From assembly GCA_028554755.1 (NCBI GenBank), contig JAPTOF010000006.1:2660501-2724500 (forward strand): a stretch of 64,000 nt of DNA, read 5' to 3'. The stretch comes from Cordia subcordata. Its lineage: Eukaryota; Streptophyta; Magnoliopsida; Boraginales; Cordiaceae. The number at the start of each line of letters is the position of its first letter. The stretch's first letter is position 1. Both the position numbers and the translations under genes were made by a program. Positions 47,782 through 59,206 of the stretch are shown in pieces. Under the pieces are notes generated by a model, which searched no databases, was not told the origin of the DNA, and saw nothing but the letters and a program-made list of their open reading frames with translations.

Positions 47782-48963
47782 TGAAAGCAACCTTTCCTTC
47801 AAAATCGCTCTTCAAATTTCCCCCACTTTTTTTGTTTCTTTTCCTTTTCTCCCACTATATATACAAATCCATCATGCGACTCTTACCCCAAAAAACAACC
47901 AAAAAAAAAAAAAAAAACCCCCATTTTAACACGACGATTATATAATTATAACATTGTGTAAAAGATACTCAATTCAGTGCATTTTAGCAAGAGTTGAATT
48001 TGGCTCTATAATGCGCGGGAGAGGCGGGAGCAATACTTATAAAAGAGAGAAGAAGCGCTTTATGAAAAAGTCGAAAGATTTGGCGCGGATGACTCGGAAA
48101 AGTTGGAAAGCGTACGGAGCCAGTGAGGGAGTGAAACGTGAAAGGAGTTTGGATTGCTTGGGCTCCGACGTGGCCACTAATGGTTGGGTGGAGAGGAGAA
48201 CTATGATTACTTTAAATTATTAAAAAAAAAAAAGAATACATTTAAATTGACCTATAAAAAAGTTATTTAAAATATTTTTGATTAAATAACTCTTTTATTT
48301 TTTATTTTAGATAATTATATGTTTAAATAAAAGTTTTGGTTATAAAAATAAATCTTTATATGTTTGGTTTGTAGTGTTAAAAATTAATTTATAGTCCCGA
48401 AATGACCACGAAAGAGTTACAACAAAATGTGAGTTGAAACAAAATATACAAACATAATTATTATTTGTTTATAAAAATATTCTACTAACATATTATATTT
48501 TAATATATGACATATATAATATGAATGTGTTGATTTTGAATACAATATAGTTATAAAGATAAAAAGATAAGTGCTTAAAGTCATAAAAATAAAAGTTAGA
48601 GTTGAAGTGTTTTTCTTCTTTTTTTTAATACTTAAAAGCCATTTAAAAAAATACTTTTTGTTAAAAACAAACACGTTTTTTGCTCACTTAAATTGGACTT
48701 TGAGCTTTTTTTCTTTTTTCCCAGTCAATGGCTAGTTTGACTAGCTTAAAATCCAAACTAAAATCTTCTAAATACTAATTGAGATGATTCAAAAATCTAA
48801 TTAGTTCCTATCCCTTTTAAAGTTCTCATGTATGAATTTTCACTATTTGGTTTCAGTCCCCAAATATTTATATCTTATTCCATCTCGTTCTAATTTTTTT
48901 GAGAATTAAGAATAAGTGGTTTGGGTTTCGAGGGTTGATACAAAGTAATATTCTACATTTTGT
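47782..48963. promoter_or_regulatory. Upstream region of the HMG-box gene
   Basis: The first 150 bases upstream are pyrimidine/A-rich with a TATATATA run near 47855-47862. A plus-strand ORF at 47954-48223 falls in the promoter and looks like chance. Beyond about 48250 the sequence is very AT-rich without features. Confidence 0.4.
48079..48086 (+). promoter_or_regulatory. E2F-type site, TTTGGCGC
   Basis: The octamer matches the E2F consensus TTTSSCGC exactly and lies about 300 bases upstream of the HMG-box start codon, in a patch that is GC-rich for this window. E2F sites drive S-phase expression of chromatin genes in plants. Whether this one is used is unknown. Confidence 0.35.
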
Positions 48964-49873
48964 TAGGATGAGCATTTGGTTATAACTGAATCTAATCGAA
49001 ATCGAATTTAACTAACTGAATTACTGAATTTCTTAAAAATGCTAACCAAAACCAAACAAAATGCTATTACTAACTGAAATTACCTAACCAATTTGCTTTG
49101 CTTTGATTTCGGTTATTAACCGAAATTTTTCAAAGCCATGTATTTTGCTGGAAGCTATGACAAATTAACCGAAAGAGCAATATTTAAAATATTAAAAAAA
49201 AATAGAAGGGATTGAACAAGTTCTTCTTAAGTCATCAACAAATGAAAAAATAGATGTAATTAACCCACATATTCTTCTCAAATCAACCATGACTATTTAG
49301 CTAGCTTAAGGCCTCTATATAATCCACAGCTTGAGATGTGCTAATCGCATGTAAACCTGTCAAATATAGATTATAATCACACAAAAGAATATATTAAACA
49401 CAAAAGATGAAAAAGCAAAAGCAAAAGTTCAAAACAAAAATCAGAGAACAGAAAATAAAAGAAAACAAGAAAAAGAAAATATTAACTCACGGTTGATTGC
49501 CGATGTGAGTGTCAGTGCCAGCATAGTTGGGTATGAAGGATTGACCAACTAGCTATGGTGCTGCGTTGTGAATTAAAGATGCGTCTAAAGTCTGAAAGCA
49601 AAGGGCAAATGGCAAGAGGGGGGGCCTGCAATGATATCAAAAGCCCTATATTTTTTGTTTTTATACCCATACAAAACGACGTCGTTCCATATTTTTGGTT
49701 ATTTGGTTATTAACTGAAATTTTTGTAAAACATCTTAAACGAACCAAACACCCAAATTCCCTAAAATTACTAATCAAAACCGAACTGAACATATAATTAA
49801 CAGAACTAAATTGAAGAATTCAGTTAGATTCGGTTAAGTTATTCGGATTTTAATTGAATAGTGCTCACCCCTA
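48964..49873. mobile_element. Non-autonomous hAT-like element, TSD CATTTTGT
   Basis: The 910-bp element starts TAGGATGAGCA and ends TGCTCACCCCTA, imperfect inverted ends. The 8-bp sequence CATTTTGT occurs directly before (48956-48963) and after (49874-49881). Just inside both ends are inverted copies of GAATCTAA/TTAGATTCGGTTA, and CGGTTA / TAACCGAA motifs recur through the element. Ends and duplication length identify the hAT superfamily. The interior has no transposase; the segment 49490-49640 is less AT-rich and unassigned. Confidence 0.8.
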
Positions 49874-49881
49874 CATTTTGT

Positions 49882-50648
49882 TGATGATGATATGGTGAAT
49901 TAATCCTCTTTTTCCAATCCAAAAGTTTGAACCCTAAACCCTTTTTAGTTTGGTACGTTAGTGCTCTTTATAAGCAGTTGATTAATCAAATTACAAAAGA
50001 ATTGGAAATGCTAATTTGATGATAGAACACAAGCTAAATACAAACTTTCCATGCTCTTGTTATGAAACATAATAAATTAGAATTGTAGAGTCAAGAAGTA
50101 AAAATCACCTAAACATATAAGTTTCAAGGTCAAACTTTTAGAGGCCATTGTCTTTTGAATCCCGTTTTAGTCATCCAAAGTTTCCCGATTCTAAAATGGC
50201 CATTTTATTTATTAATTGGGATCTCTGTTGGCAATCTCATCTTTTTCTTTTTCTTTTTCTTTTTTTAAAAAAAAAGACTAGAACACTTATAATACCTATA
50301 TTTGGTTGGGCACTTTAGCTCAAACCAAACTTATAGACAAGACACTTGATTTTGATTTGCAAAGTCGAGCATCTAAATTTCGTGTCAAAGTTAGTTTAAG
50401 TCGGATTTTGTAATTTTTTTTCTAAAATAACACAAGGAATTTATATAAGGAGACCAACATAGAAATTACAGTGGGTATAACGACCATTTAATTATGCGCA
50501 TTTCCAATGTTTATCTGGTTTATATGAAAATGATGGGGCGGGCCACTATTTACTAATTATCTTGCGCATGCTAAATAATTGTTGTGCTAATTTTCCCTCG
50601 AAGAGTCGCTGGTGCAATCGTATTCGAGTAATGCTTCTTTTCCTCTTA
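49882..50648. other. Intergenic, AT-rich
   Basis: I see no gene or clear repeat; there is one TTTTTCTTTT-rich stretch near 50240-50275. Confidence 0.5.
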
Positions 50649-50792
50649 GAGGGTGGTTGGCTTGGCTTATTTTGCTGCTTATAAATACTTTCAAAAAAGT
50701 ATTTTTTTACATACTTTCAAAAAAGTATTTTTTTACATACTTTTTATTATTTGGTATTTATAAGCCACAAATAAACGAGTCCAAACAGCCTC
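50649..50792. mobile_element. 144-bp MITE, GAGGGTGTTTGG family, TSD TTA
   Basis: The left end is GAGGGTGGTTGGCTTGG, the right end CCAAACAGCCTC, and TTA is on both sides (50646-50648 and 50793-50795). Internally there are two tandem 26-bp units (from 50685, ATACTTTCAAAAAAGTATTT) and inverted GCTTATAAAT / ATTTATAAGC motifs. It is the same family as the copies at 11.96 and 21.76 kb. Confidence 0.75.
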
Positions 50793-50830
50793 TTAGCTCT
50801 TCCCTGCTTTGATTTCTTTGCTTTTTGGGA

Positions 50831-50939
50831 TCAAATTTTGCTTTGAATTGAAGTAGTATTAAAATGTTCACATCTCTCTCTCTCTTTTTCTTTTCTCAAT
50901 CAAGTTTTGCTTTGAATTGAAGGAGTATTAAAATGTTCT
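50831..50939. repeat. 69-bp period direct repeat
   Basis: TTTTGCTTTGAATTGAAG and the following 20 bases recur after 69 bp (50836 and 50905). A (CT)n stretch lies between the copies. Non-coding. Confidence 0.75.
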
Positions 50940-51081
50940 CATCACCTAGCTTGAAACACTAGTTTTCTTGTATTTTGTACTAATTGATTTATTTTTAATA
51001 GTAAACATTAAATTTAGTCAAGTTAAAAAAGAGTAATAATAAAAGATGGATTTAAATACTAATTTTAAATACTCACAAAAG

Positions 51082-51151
51082 AATATTATTTAGAAAATTA
51101 ATTTATTGACAATCATAATATTATTTAGAAAATTAATTTATTGACAATCAT
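51082..51151. repeat. 35-bp perfect tandem duplication
   Basis: Two identical adjacent copies each begin AATATTATTTAGAAAATTAA and lie in AT-rich intergenic DNA. Confidence 0.9.
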
Positions 51152-51427
51152 ACCTCAAATTTAAAGGTAACAATGAATATTGATAGTAGATAATAGATTA
51201 AAGCATAAGCTAAATAATAGAGTAAAGATTGTCACATAGACACTCTTATAGCACTTTCACAGTGTTTGAAAGGAAAAAAAAAAAGAGAAAAAAGAACTTT
51301 AGAATTCTGATGGGATCGATGCATTAGTGCTAGTATGAGAGGGGTGCCACAATTTTGAACGTTGAGAATGATTATCAAGTTTTGACACATTTGATCAAGG
51401 ATAACACGTAACAGACAGGGTCCAATT

Positions 51428-51573
51428 TTCCATTTGTTGAAGAATATAGGAAAATGTAGAGTTACCCAAAATTCTAGCGGTCACATATCTGTAAAGAAGC
51501 TTCCATTTGTTGAGGAATATAGGAAAATGTTGAGTCATTGAAAATTTTAGTTATCATATATCTATAGAGAAAC
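51428..51573. repeat. 73-bp tandem duplication (2 diverged copies)
   Basis: The units at 51428-51500 and 51501-51573 both begin TTCCATTTGTTGA and continue GAATATAGGAAAATGT. They diverge towards their ends. Non-coding. Confidence 0.75.
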
Positions 51574-52401
51574 TAATAAGTGTATTGATTGATTAGTGAA
51601 ATTTGAAACGACACTCGCATTGGAAAAGCACATTTAGAGAAATTTCCAGTTGCAATTAAAAAACTTTTGGGATGATGTACGGGGAGTCCCTTTCCCAAAG
51701 ATAATTAATCTTTTATATTGGTGCTGTCTTATTTAAAAAAGAAAAAAAAATATTAAAGGCCCTTCTACTACTTTTGAATTGTCGAAGCCCCAAATGCAGT
51801 CCGCTTGACTTGCTTTGCTGAAGGAGATGTAGATAATACTGCTTCTTCCTCGTCTCCTCGACTTAAAGAAGATTTTGATTTTGTTTTCTTCGTACGTGAA
51901 ATGGAAGATTGCCTCAGACAAAGAGACGTCCCACATAACGTGACTTAGCTTTCCATATCAACTCTCATATTTCAACCCGTTTATTAACACATTTTTTATA
52001 CGACAAAAATTTTCTAAATGGATGCTTCTAACTTGTCCTTTTCCATCCTCTCACAAACATTCCCAATGAACAATGTTTCATCAAAATCAAAAGATTTTTC
52101 GCATTACAAGAACCGAGAAGAATATTACATCCAGATAACATATAAAATCAATGGAAGGAGAGGTCATACACACAATAATGATCACACGCACCACTATTAC
52201 AATGTCATTAGCAAGAAGCAATACCTCGAACCCCAGAGAAAACAAACCTAGCAAGCAAAGCAATTACGTTAACCCAACCAAACAAAAGAAACTCTCATTC
52301 ACCACTGGGTAGGGTTCATCATGTCGATTTTATGACACCACCCATTTGTATTTAGAACCATTTTCTCGTTAGCTCATTTTAATTCCTCAATAAGATTAAC
52401 T
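51574..52401. other. Intergenic and 3' UTR of the WEB gene
   Basis: The part next to 52402 is probably the 3' UTR of the minus-strand WEB gene. Two short ORFs (51733-51936 minus, 52018-52251 plus) have no recognisable motifs. Confidence 0.45.
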
Positions 52402-54450
52402 TTAGTTTGAGACCCGCGTGTTCTTCTTGTTATTCTTCGAAAGTGGTACGCGGATAAAACCAAATTTCTTCTTTCGCGCAACGAAGTGTTTCTCTACGCT
52501 CCCATCTTTCGTGGATTTTGAATGATGCAACATGAGGCCACTCTGTTCCCGAAGCAATTGGCTTAGAGACCTCTGCCTTTTTTCAGCTCGAGCTTCCACA
52601 TTCTTTCCTACTCTGACATCATTTTGCAAAATCAACTTCCTGGTGAGTATATCACCAATCGAAATCGTAGACCTGTAGAATGGCACGTTTTTGTCTTCGG
52701 CAACGTTTGATGCATCATCTCCAGGGAGCAGATATGAATCATTTTGGTCGATGGATGGATGGAAATTTCTGAACGTAAATTTGTCTGAGCCATGCCCTGA
52801 ATCTTGCATCTTTTCGTATTCTGATCTCTCTATGTGAAAGCCATCCTCAAGAACCTCTCTTTTGTAGACATCACCTTCTTGGGTAAAAGCTGCTTCCAGG
52901 GAGCTTTTCTTATAAGCTTCTTGGGGGTACAGACTTGCTTGTTTGTCCTTGTAGACGCCATTGGCATCCATGAACTTTGTCTTGCACATCTCGTCAGCTT
53001 GTTTGGCTTTATAGCTAAGGGCATTGTACTCTTCAAATGAAAGAGTTATTTCCTCAGGCTTATGCAGGTATGGTTCTGGTGAGTTATCACCATTGAGCAG
53101 AGCTTTGCTTTCAGAAAACGCGATAGCTTCAACTGCTTTAGCCGCTTCCTCAATCTTTCTAGCTGCGTGCAGCCTCATTTCAGCCATTCTTATACTCACT
53201 TTTGTCCTTTCTATCTCTGACATCGCCTGCATGATCTCATACCTGGAAGCTTCTACCATTTTCTTGAACTGCTCGGCCTCGAAATTGAACAGCGGATGCT
53301 CAAATGGTAAGCTGGCAGAATTCTCAGCTCCAAATTTGATTTCTTCTTTGTCATCTATCCCCAGTGTTGCCCTACATATCCTGTGATTCTCCACAACTGG
53401 AATTGCTGCTGCAGAATGCAAAAATTTCGCCTCACTGCTTCTTTCAATCAAGCCCTTTTCTTTGCTCATTATCTTATTAAGAGACTCAACAGAAGCTCTA
53501 ATTACAGAAAGATCAATTGCTGTTTTGTTCAGGTTCGCTGTGGTCTTGTCGAAATTCATCAAGATTGAACAAGGAAGAGCAGCAGGTGGGCACAAGCTCA
53601 GCATGTCGGCTGGTTGCTCACCGCGACCCGACAGAGAGTTTTCGGGATTTAACACAGGACTAGTGACTAAGGTGGAACCTTGTCCTTGCATCAAATTCAC
53701 TTTCAGATCTTCTACCAATGATTTTGCATCTTCAAGCTCCCTTAAGACGTTAACCGTTTCGCGCTCTCTCGTGATCAGCACCCTCTCCAATCTTGCTGCT
53801 TGCTCCTCCATCTTATTAATGTCAATGACCTCTCTATTGCTCTGCAAACATTTACATTTTTACAATTTAGAACAGACTCCAGCAAGGATGAACCAAGAAA
53901 ATAAATTAGCTCCGACAAAAAGAAGCTCATTTATATGATCCTTAAGTTATATGTTAGAGTCCCCACTAAAACAAATTCTTGGATGCTCATAAGCATCTAC
54001 AGTAAAGTACTCTTTATATACTCTTTACTATTTTGTACTTATAAGATGCAAATAAGCACAGCCAAACACCCTCTTAGTCTTCAGTCTTTCGTGCTTCTAA
54101 TATCAACACAAACACTATACAAAATCTGCTTAAGCATATTTCTTGAGAACATTCATATGGATTTCAAGGTAGTAAAATGCCAGAAAGTTACTACTGCACT
54201 TATTAGCAAATAGAATAAGAAAAGGCCATGGGGAAATTCCAAAAAAGAAAGATTGAACTTTCTAAAAGAAATTCAAGAAACTCACATGACTATCAGCATC
54301 TAAAGGAAGCTGCAACTGCTGGGAAGTCCAAGGAGCTGATCTGCCTCCGAAAAGATTCACTGCTTCCTTAACCGATTCAAAAGGGGGTGAAGTATCAATT
54401 TCCACTCGTGGGTTGATGATCTTTTTCGTTTGTGGAATTGCCTCAGCCAT
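52402..54450 (-). CDS. WEB-family (DUF827) coiled-coil protein
   Basis: Two exons, 54286-54450 and 52402-53841, joined over a GT-AG intron, encode 534 residues. The N-terminus holds the family signature VEIDTSPPFESVKEAVNLFG (residues 16-35). It is shared with WEB1, PMI2 and related plant proteins, where it marks the start of the coiled-coil region. Long Glu/Lys/Arg-rich helices follow (about 65-120 and 220-310, with EQFKKMVEASRYEIMQAMSE and RMAEMRLHAARKIEEAAKAV). The C-terminal third is less ordered and ends in a basic segment (KHFVARKKKFGFIRVPLSKN). WEB1 and PMI2 act in light-driven chloroplast movement; other members are uncharacterised. This one resembles the shorter At2g40480-type proteins rather than WEB1. 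Its role is inferred only by family. Confidence 0.88.
53957..54073. mobile_element. Possible MITE in the WEB intron
   Basis: The right end GCCAAACACCCTC followed by TTA matches the GAGGGTGTTTGG family, and the left side has TTA before GAGTCCCC. The left end is poorly conserved. The core has GCTCATAAGC and CTTATAAG motifs as in related copies. It lies in the single intron of the WEB gene. Confidence 0.35.
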
Positions 54451-56113
54451 TCTTTAGCTAAGTTGAGAAGCTCAGGTTTCAGAAAATTCCAAACTTTTCG
54501 ACCTGATAGCGATGCTTGAGGCCTTAACTAACTACCAAGCAAATTATATGATAAAAAATATACTACTTTTAAAAGCGATTTTGAATTGGAATTTGAGATT
54601 ATGATATGGGATGGTGACGATAATGATGATGTTTGGGAGAAAAATAGTGGCTTGATGAAAATGGACCTGCCGATTTTCTTTCATACACAGGAGCGAGCCC
54701 AGTGACCAGTGTGCGTGTGTTTTAGCGCCGGGTCTGCCCGGAAGGTTGCTTACTAGAAGCATGAATAAGAAGTGACAAACGCATCACGTTCCTGTAGCGG
54801 AAAAGCCTATAGTGAAAGTTAAAAAGAAGGAAAAGTGCAACATGAGTGGCTGTAACATAGTAATCTTGACGGTCCCTAGCGATGCCCAACGATAAGTGTT
54901 GATGTCAAATGCGACTCTTGACAAGTTTTATCTTAATTTATACTTTAGATGAATGCTCTTGATTTAGTGTTTGGTATAGACATACTACGCGTCAAAATTT
55001 GTCAATTAATTGGTGATCGGGCTCCACTCGTTATTTACATAGTGGTGCCCCGAAAAAGGCTGTATTATTATTAGTAGTAAAACTGTTAAAATGCCCGTGG
55101 AGCCATTTCTAATTTAACCCATTCCTTAAACCGCAAGGAGGTTGGTAAAGGCAGTTTTTGGCTGTGGACAGGTTTAAGAGATTTTTGACTGAAGAAAGGC
55201 ACAATGAGACACGGAAAATGACTCGCCAACTTTATTTGGCAAACTAAATGATGGGTTAAGCCTTTAGCGTGATTAGAGGAACTGAGGTCCCATAGCGAAA
55301 AAGCACCTGGTCCACAGGAAACCCAATTGAGATTACGAGTAATCTTCTTTTAGGTATACCATATCTAGTCTCCACTTTAATGTCATAAGCTTTATGTGTT
55401 CCTAACCTATCCAAAAGTTTTGTTTTGTAATATATAAGTTTTGACTCATTTCGCACGTATGAACGTATTGAGCCCAGCAGTTTTTCTTTTTTACTGCTTC
55501 TCATTGTCCATATTGCTTTAACTTATCTGTTGGCCGTGTCTAAATCAACCCCATTGGTTGTTGGGTCATCTCTGAAGTTCTTATATAGTTCTACAATCTG
55601 TTGGAGGATAATAGAGGAGAAGTGACCCGCTTGAGCAGCCCAAAGACATCTCACAGCAACACCCATTGAAGAGGCCCCATGAAACGACCCATTAACACAA
55701 CATTTGAAAAGCCTAAAGCCCATCAAGAGCAACCAGCAGAAGCCATGGCAGATATAGCAATAAAAAGCCTAATCCTATCATAGGGCACTGATGGATCATT
55801 CCGTTTCTGTAAATGTTTATAATATTTTTGGGATGACGATTAATGAGAATTTAGGTATTGGTTTTGGGGAGAAGTTGAATATTGTGATTGACAAATATAT
55901 TATGTTTAAGTGTATATCTATATTAATCTTAACTTTTTTAAAAGTTGATTTTATATCATCAAATTTAGAATTATTCTTCTTTTTTAAATTTAACAGTTTG
56001 GATTTGAATACTCCTGTATAGTTGGCCAAATTAATCAAAAAAAAAAACATAAAAAATCGAAACAATGGTCTATATACCTATCTTTCGATGCTACATGAGT
56101 TTTATTTAAAAAG
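54451..56113. other. Intergenic between the WEB and PPR genes
   Basis: This holds the WEB promoter on its left. At 55256-55732 the minus strand is open for about 157 codons with a single TAA between two parts (55523-55732 and 55256-55504 share one frame). I do not recognise the product, and it may be a decayed element or chance. A TATATAAG lies within it, at about 55576-55583 on the minus strand. Confidence 0.4.
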
Positions 56114-56310
56114 AGCTCATTTGGATTTGTCTTTTTTTAAAACGTTTTTTTTTTCAAAATCTGAAAAAAAAAGTGCTAAAAATTTGACCTAAAAAAAAGG
56201 AACTAAAAATGAGTTTTTTTCCCCTCCGAAGTTTCAAATTTTTGGAAATATAATCTAAATATTTATTACAAAAAATATTTTTTATAAAAAAAGCCAATGC
56301 AAACAGGTTC
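56114..56310. mobile_element. MITE, GGCCTGTTTGGATT family (diverged)
   Basis: The left end is GAGCTCATTTGGATTTG and the right end AAGCCAATGCAAACAGGTTC, around an AT-rich core of about 160 bp. It is the most diverged copy and lies about 340 bp upstream of the PPR start codon. Confidence 0.5.
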
Positions 56311-56648
56311 AAAGCCTTAAATTATAAAATTTATGTAAAAATGTTAATTTTTTATATTATAGTTTAGCTATACTCTAATTAAAATATAAAAGAACATATG
56401 AGTTTAATTTATGTTATCTTTTTCTTAACTATATTAAACGTTCTCCCCCTAATCTAAACATATTATTTCAATTTGATATTTCTTTATTTGCCCTACAAGA
56501 TCCTATTTTAATTGGAAATTGGACCAAAATAAGTGTTGGGTGCTTCATGCTTGGGTTTTACTTTTGGGGGAAACTCACTAGGGTTTATCACATCAATTCC
56601 TTCTTCTTCTTCATCATCTTTATCGTCATCATCTCGGAACTATCTTCC

Positions 56649-57686
56649 ATGGCTCCGGCGCGGATCATCGGAGGAAGAGGAGGAGGTATGGCCTTCTACA
56701 ACTACTCTCTTTCTCTATGCAAACGCATTCTTTCTTATCATTTCTCCATTAACAACAACAACAATAACAACTCTGAATTGCTACGCTCATTCACCACGAA
56801 TTCTAACAATAACTTCGATGATCTTTTCCAATCTGATGCTAATAATCGCAACCCGACAATGAAATCAAACTCTCCACCACACCCCATACCCAATAGACCT
56901 TTGAGGGCTGACAATAACAACAGCAATAGAAGGCCATTACGATTCGAAAACAATAATCTCAACAGGGATAAAGGGGGAGCTGATTTTCTCGAAAGATTTA
57001 AGCTTGGGATTGAGAATAAGGATAAGGATAATAAAGTGAATAGTAATCAGACAGATGTGTCTCAAGCTGAAGCTGCCGCCGCTGCAGCTAAGTCGGAAGC
57101 CGCCGCACCACCGCAAGATGCCGAAGAGATATTCAAGAAAATGAAGGAAACTGGACTTATTCCGAATGCTGTGGCAATGCTGGACGGGCTTTGCAAAGAT
57201 GGTTTGGTTCAAGAGGCTATGAAGCTTTTTGGCCTGATGCGCGAAAAGGGTACTATCCCCGAGGTGGTTATCTATACTGCTGTGGTCGAAGGCTTTTGCA
57301 AGGCGCACAAGTTTGATGATGCGGTTAGGATCTTTAGGAAAATGCAGAATAATAATGTGGTGCCTAATGCGTTTAGTTATGGATTGTTGATTCAGGGGCT
57401 CTGCAAAGGGAAGAGATTGGACGATGCTGTGGAGTTCTCCCTGGAGGCATTGGAGGCTGGGCATTCGCTGAATTTGGCCACATTTACTGGCTTAGTTGAT
57501 GGGTTTTGTCGAGAGAAGGGTTTGGAAGATGCAAAGAGCTTAATTGCTACGATGAGGCAGAAGGGGTTTCTCTTTGATGAAAAAGCTATGAGGGAATACT
57601 TAGAGAAGAAAGGTCCATTTTTGCCGGTAGTTTGGGAGGCCATCATTGGGAAAAAAGCTTCCCAGAGGTCTTCTCTTTTTGATTAG
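56649..57686 (+). CDS. Small P-class pentatricopeptide repeat protein, probably mitochondrial
   Basis: The single exon gives 345 residues from the ATG at 56649. An upstream in-frame ATG (56547) would add 34 very hydrophobic residues and is less likely; a downstream one (56688, MAFYNYSLSLCKRIL) is also possible. The N-terminus is basic and hydroxylated, like an organelle presequence. It is followed by a low-complexity Asn-rich stretch and an Ala run. From about residue 150 there are four to five PPR motifs of the P type (for example NAVAMLDGLCKDGLVQEAMK, VVIYTAVVEGFCKAHKFDDA, NAFSYGLLIQGLCKGKRLDD, NLATFTGLVDGFCREKGLED). PPR proteins bind organelle RNA by a two-residue-per-repeat code. The gene resembles short Arabidopsis PPRs of the At4g38150 type. 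The RNA target is unknown. Confidence 0.88.
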   Translation: MAPARIIGGRGGGMAFYNYSLSLCKRILSYHFSINNNNNNNSELLRSFTTNSNNNFDDLFQSDANNRNPTMKSNSPPHPIPNRPLRADNNNSNRRPLRFENNNLNRDKGGADFLERFKLGIENKDKDNKVNSNQTDVSQAEAAAAAAKSEAAAPPQDAEEIFKKMKETGLIPNAVAMLDGLCKDGLVQEAMKLFGLMREKGTIPEVVIYTAVVEGFCKAHKFDDAVRIFRKMQNNNVVPNAFSYGLLIQGLCKGKRLDDAVEFSLEALEAGHSLNLATFTGLVDGFCREKGLEDAKSLIATMRQKGFLFDEKAMREYLEKKGPFLPVVWEAIIGKKASQRSSLFD

Positions 57687-59191
57687 TTTTTATCTTCTAG
57701 TTATTTAAATACATTTAGTTTCTTGTAAATTTTGACATCGTTTCACTTCTTAATGAACTCCCAGTGTAGCTCATAGATATGCATACTCATATAAGCTTGG
57801 AACGATTATGAGCTTGACTTCACCTTGGCTGGTATAGTCTGTCTTTGTGCCCAAGCCTGATGTGGTTAATAACTTATGAAGACTTGAAATCTTGATTAGT
57901 CAAGTCTGATCTTTCCATTGCTTGGTTAGAATAGAAGGTTATATTCTCCATATTCTTTTGCCGAAATTCTTCAGAACTTCTGATCTTATTCTCCATACAC
58001 TTGTTGGGTGAGAGAAGTTTTGAGGACATTATGTTCTAGGTACTTAGTCAAATTGCTCGGCTCGTCTTTATGGAGCAAACATGTATTGCTGATTGCTTTG
58101 TGAAGCATGAAGACTGGCAGTTGGTGGAGCTGATTAGGTGAAGCAAGTGTTGCCAATTTTTGGCTTGCAGCTTTCACTCAGCTGCTTTATAGGTGTAGAT
58201 GGAGTCCAAGGACTTCACTAGTTAGGCTTCTTTTTTTTTCAAATGTTTCTATCTTTTCTGAGATGTCTGTAATGGAGATGGTGGAACTCTGGATGCAGGG
58301 AAGGCAATTCATCCTTGTCCTTTGATACGCTGACCTTCTCGAAGTGTGAGTTTCACTTGATAACACTCTTTGCGCAATTTCTTGCTCTTTGATTACTTTC
58401 CCTGATACTTCCTAAGATTTGTTGTTTTTCATGTTTGTTTATTTCACCAAAATTTTCCTCTTACAAATGAATAGAGATTCTGTTCTATCTTGATCAGTTT
58501 CAATATGTAAGCACTAATTTGCACACTCCATTGATTTTTCTCAAGTAAAGCAGCTTGCCAAATCCCATCAAGACCAATAGTCATTGATGTCTGGATATAC
58601 TCATCAGCAGGGTCTTCAAATATTTGCTGTTCCAGCTCAGAATATTTGTTTTGTAGTCTGCTTGCTTTAACTACATGTTTTTCTTGCAAAAAGGATAGTT
58701 GGTCGTCGGATTTTTGAGCTACGAAACTGGGGTAGATGTGTACCTGTGTAGTTACTTGAATTCAGGACCTTGTTATATTGTACTCCAGTTTCGTTTCATG
58801 CTCTTCCTTACCAGGGAGGAACTGGTAGAGGGTATACTTTTAATAATAAAGATGCTAACTGTAGAGCCTTGATACAGTTGTTCTGTGATGGGGCTATAGT
58901 ACCTTCGCCTGGAATTTGAGCAAATATATCATGTCGATTGCCCGAAATTTCTGGGCTATTTGCCTGCTTTCTGATTTTCAAGGTTGTCACATAGCCTATG
59001 CTCTGAAATGCTTTCAGGGAGCATCTAGATTACTTTGTAAGAAAACTAAGAATGCAAAGAATTAAAAAAATATAAAACTAAAAATTAAATTGGGAAGATA
59101 TTAAAACTCGTAAAATTCTCTAAAATACTAGAACACAAATAAGACAAGAAAACTCACCAAATACGAAAAGAAAATGTACAATTGACACTCA
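57687..59191. other. PPR 3' UTR and unassigned sequence
   Basis: From 57687 to about 59030 base composition is more balanced than in typical intergenic DNA here, which could reflect a long 3' UTR or an unrecognised non-coding transcript. The ORFs (57986-58177, 58444-58689, 58808-58990, all minus) have no recognisable domains. Confidence 0.35.
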
Positions 59192-59206
59192 AATTAATAC
59201 AATAAG

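Noticed and set aside
47954..48223. 89-codon plus-strand ORF, basic composition
   Set aside because: Lies in the promoter of the HMG-box gene, with no family match that I know of; basic residues follow from local AG-rich sequence.
53024..53938. Long plus-strand ORFs antisense to the WEB gene
   Set aside because: Shadows of the coding strand; the minus-strand frame has the WEB signature and coiled coils.
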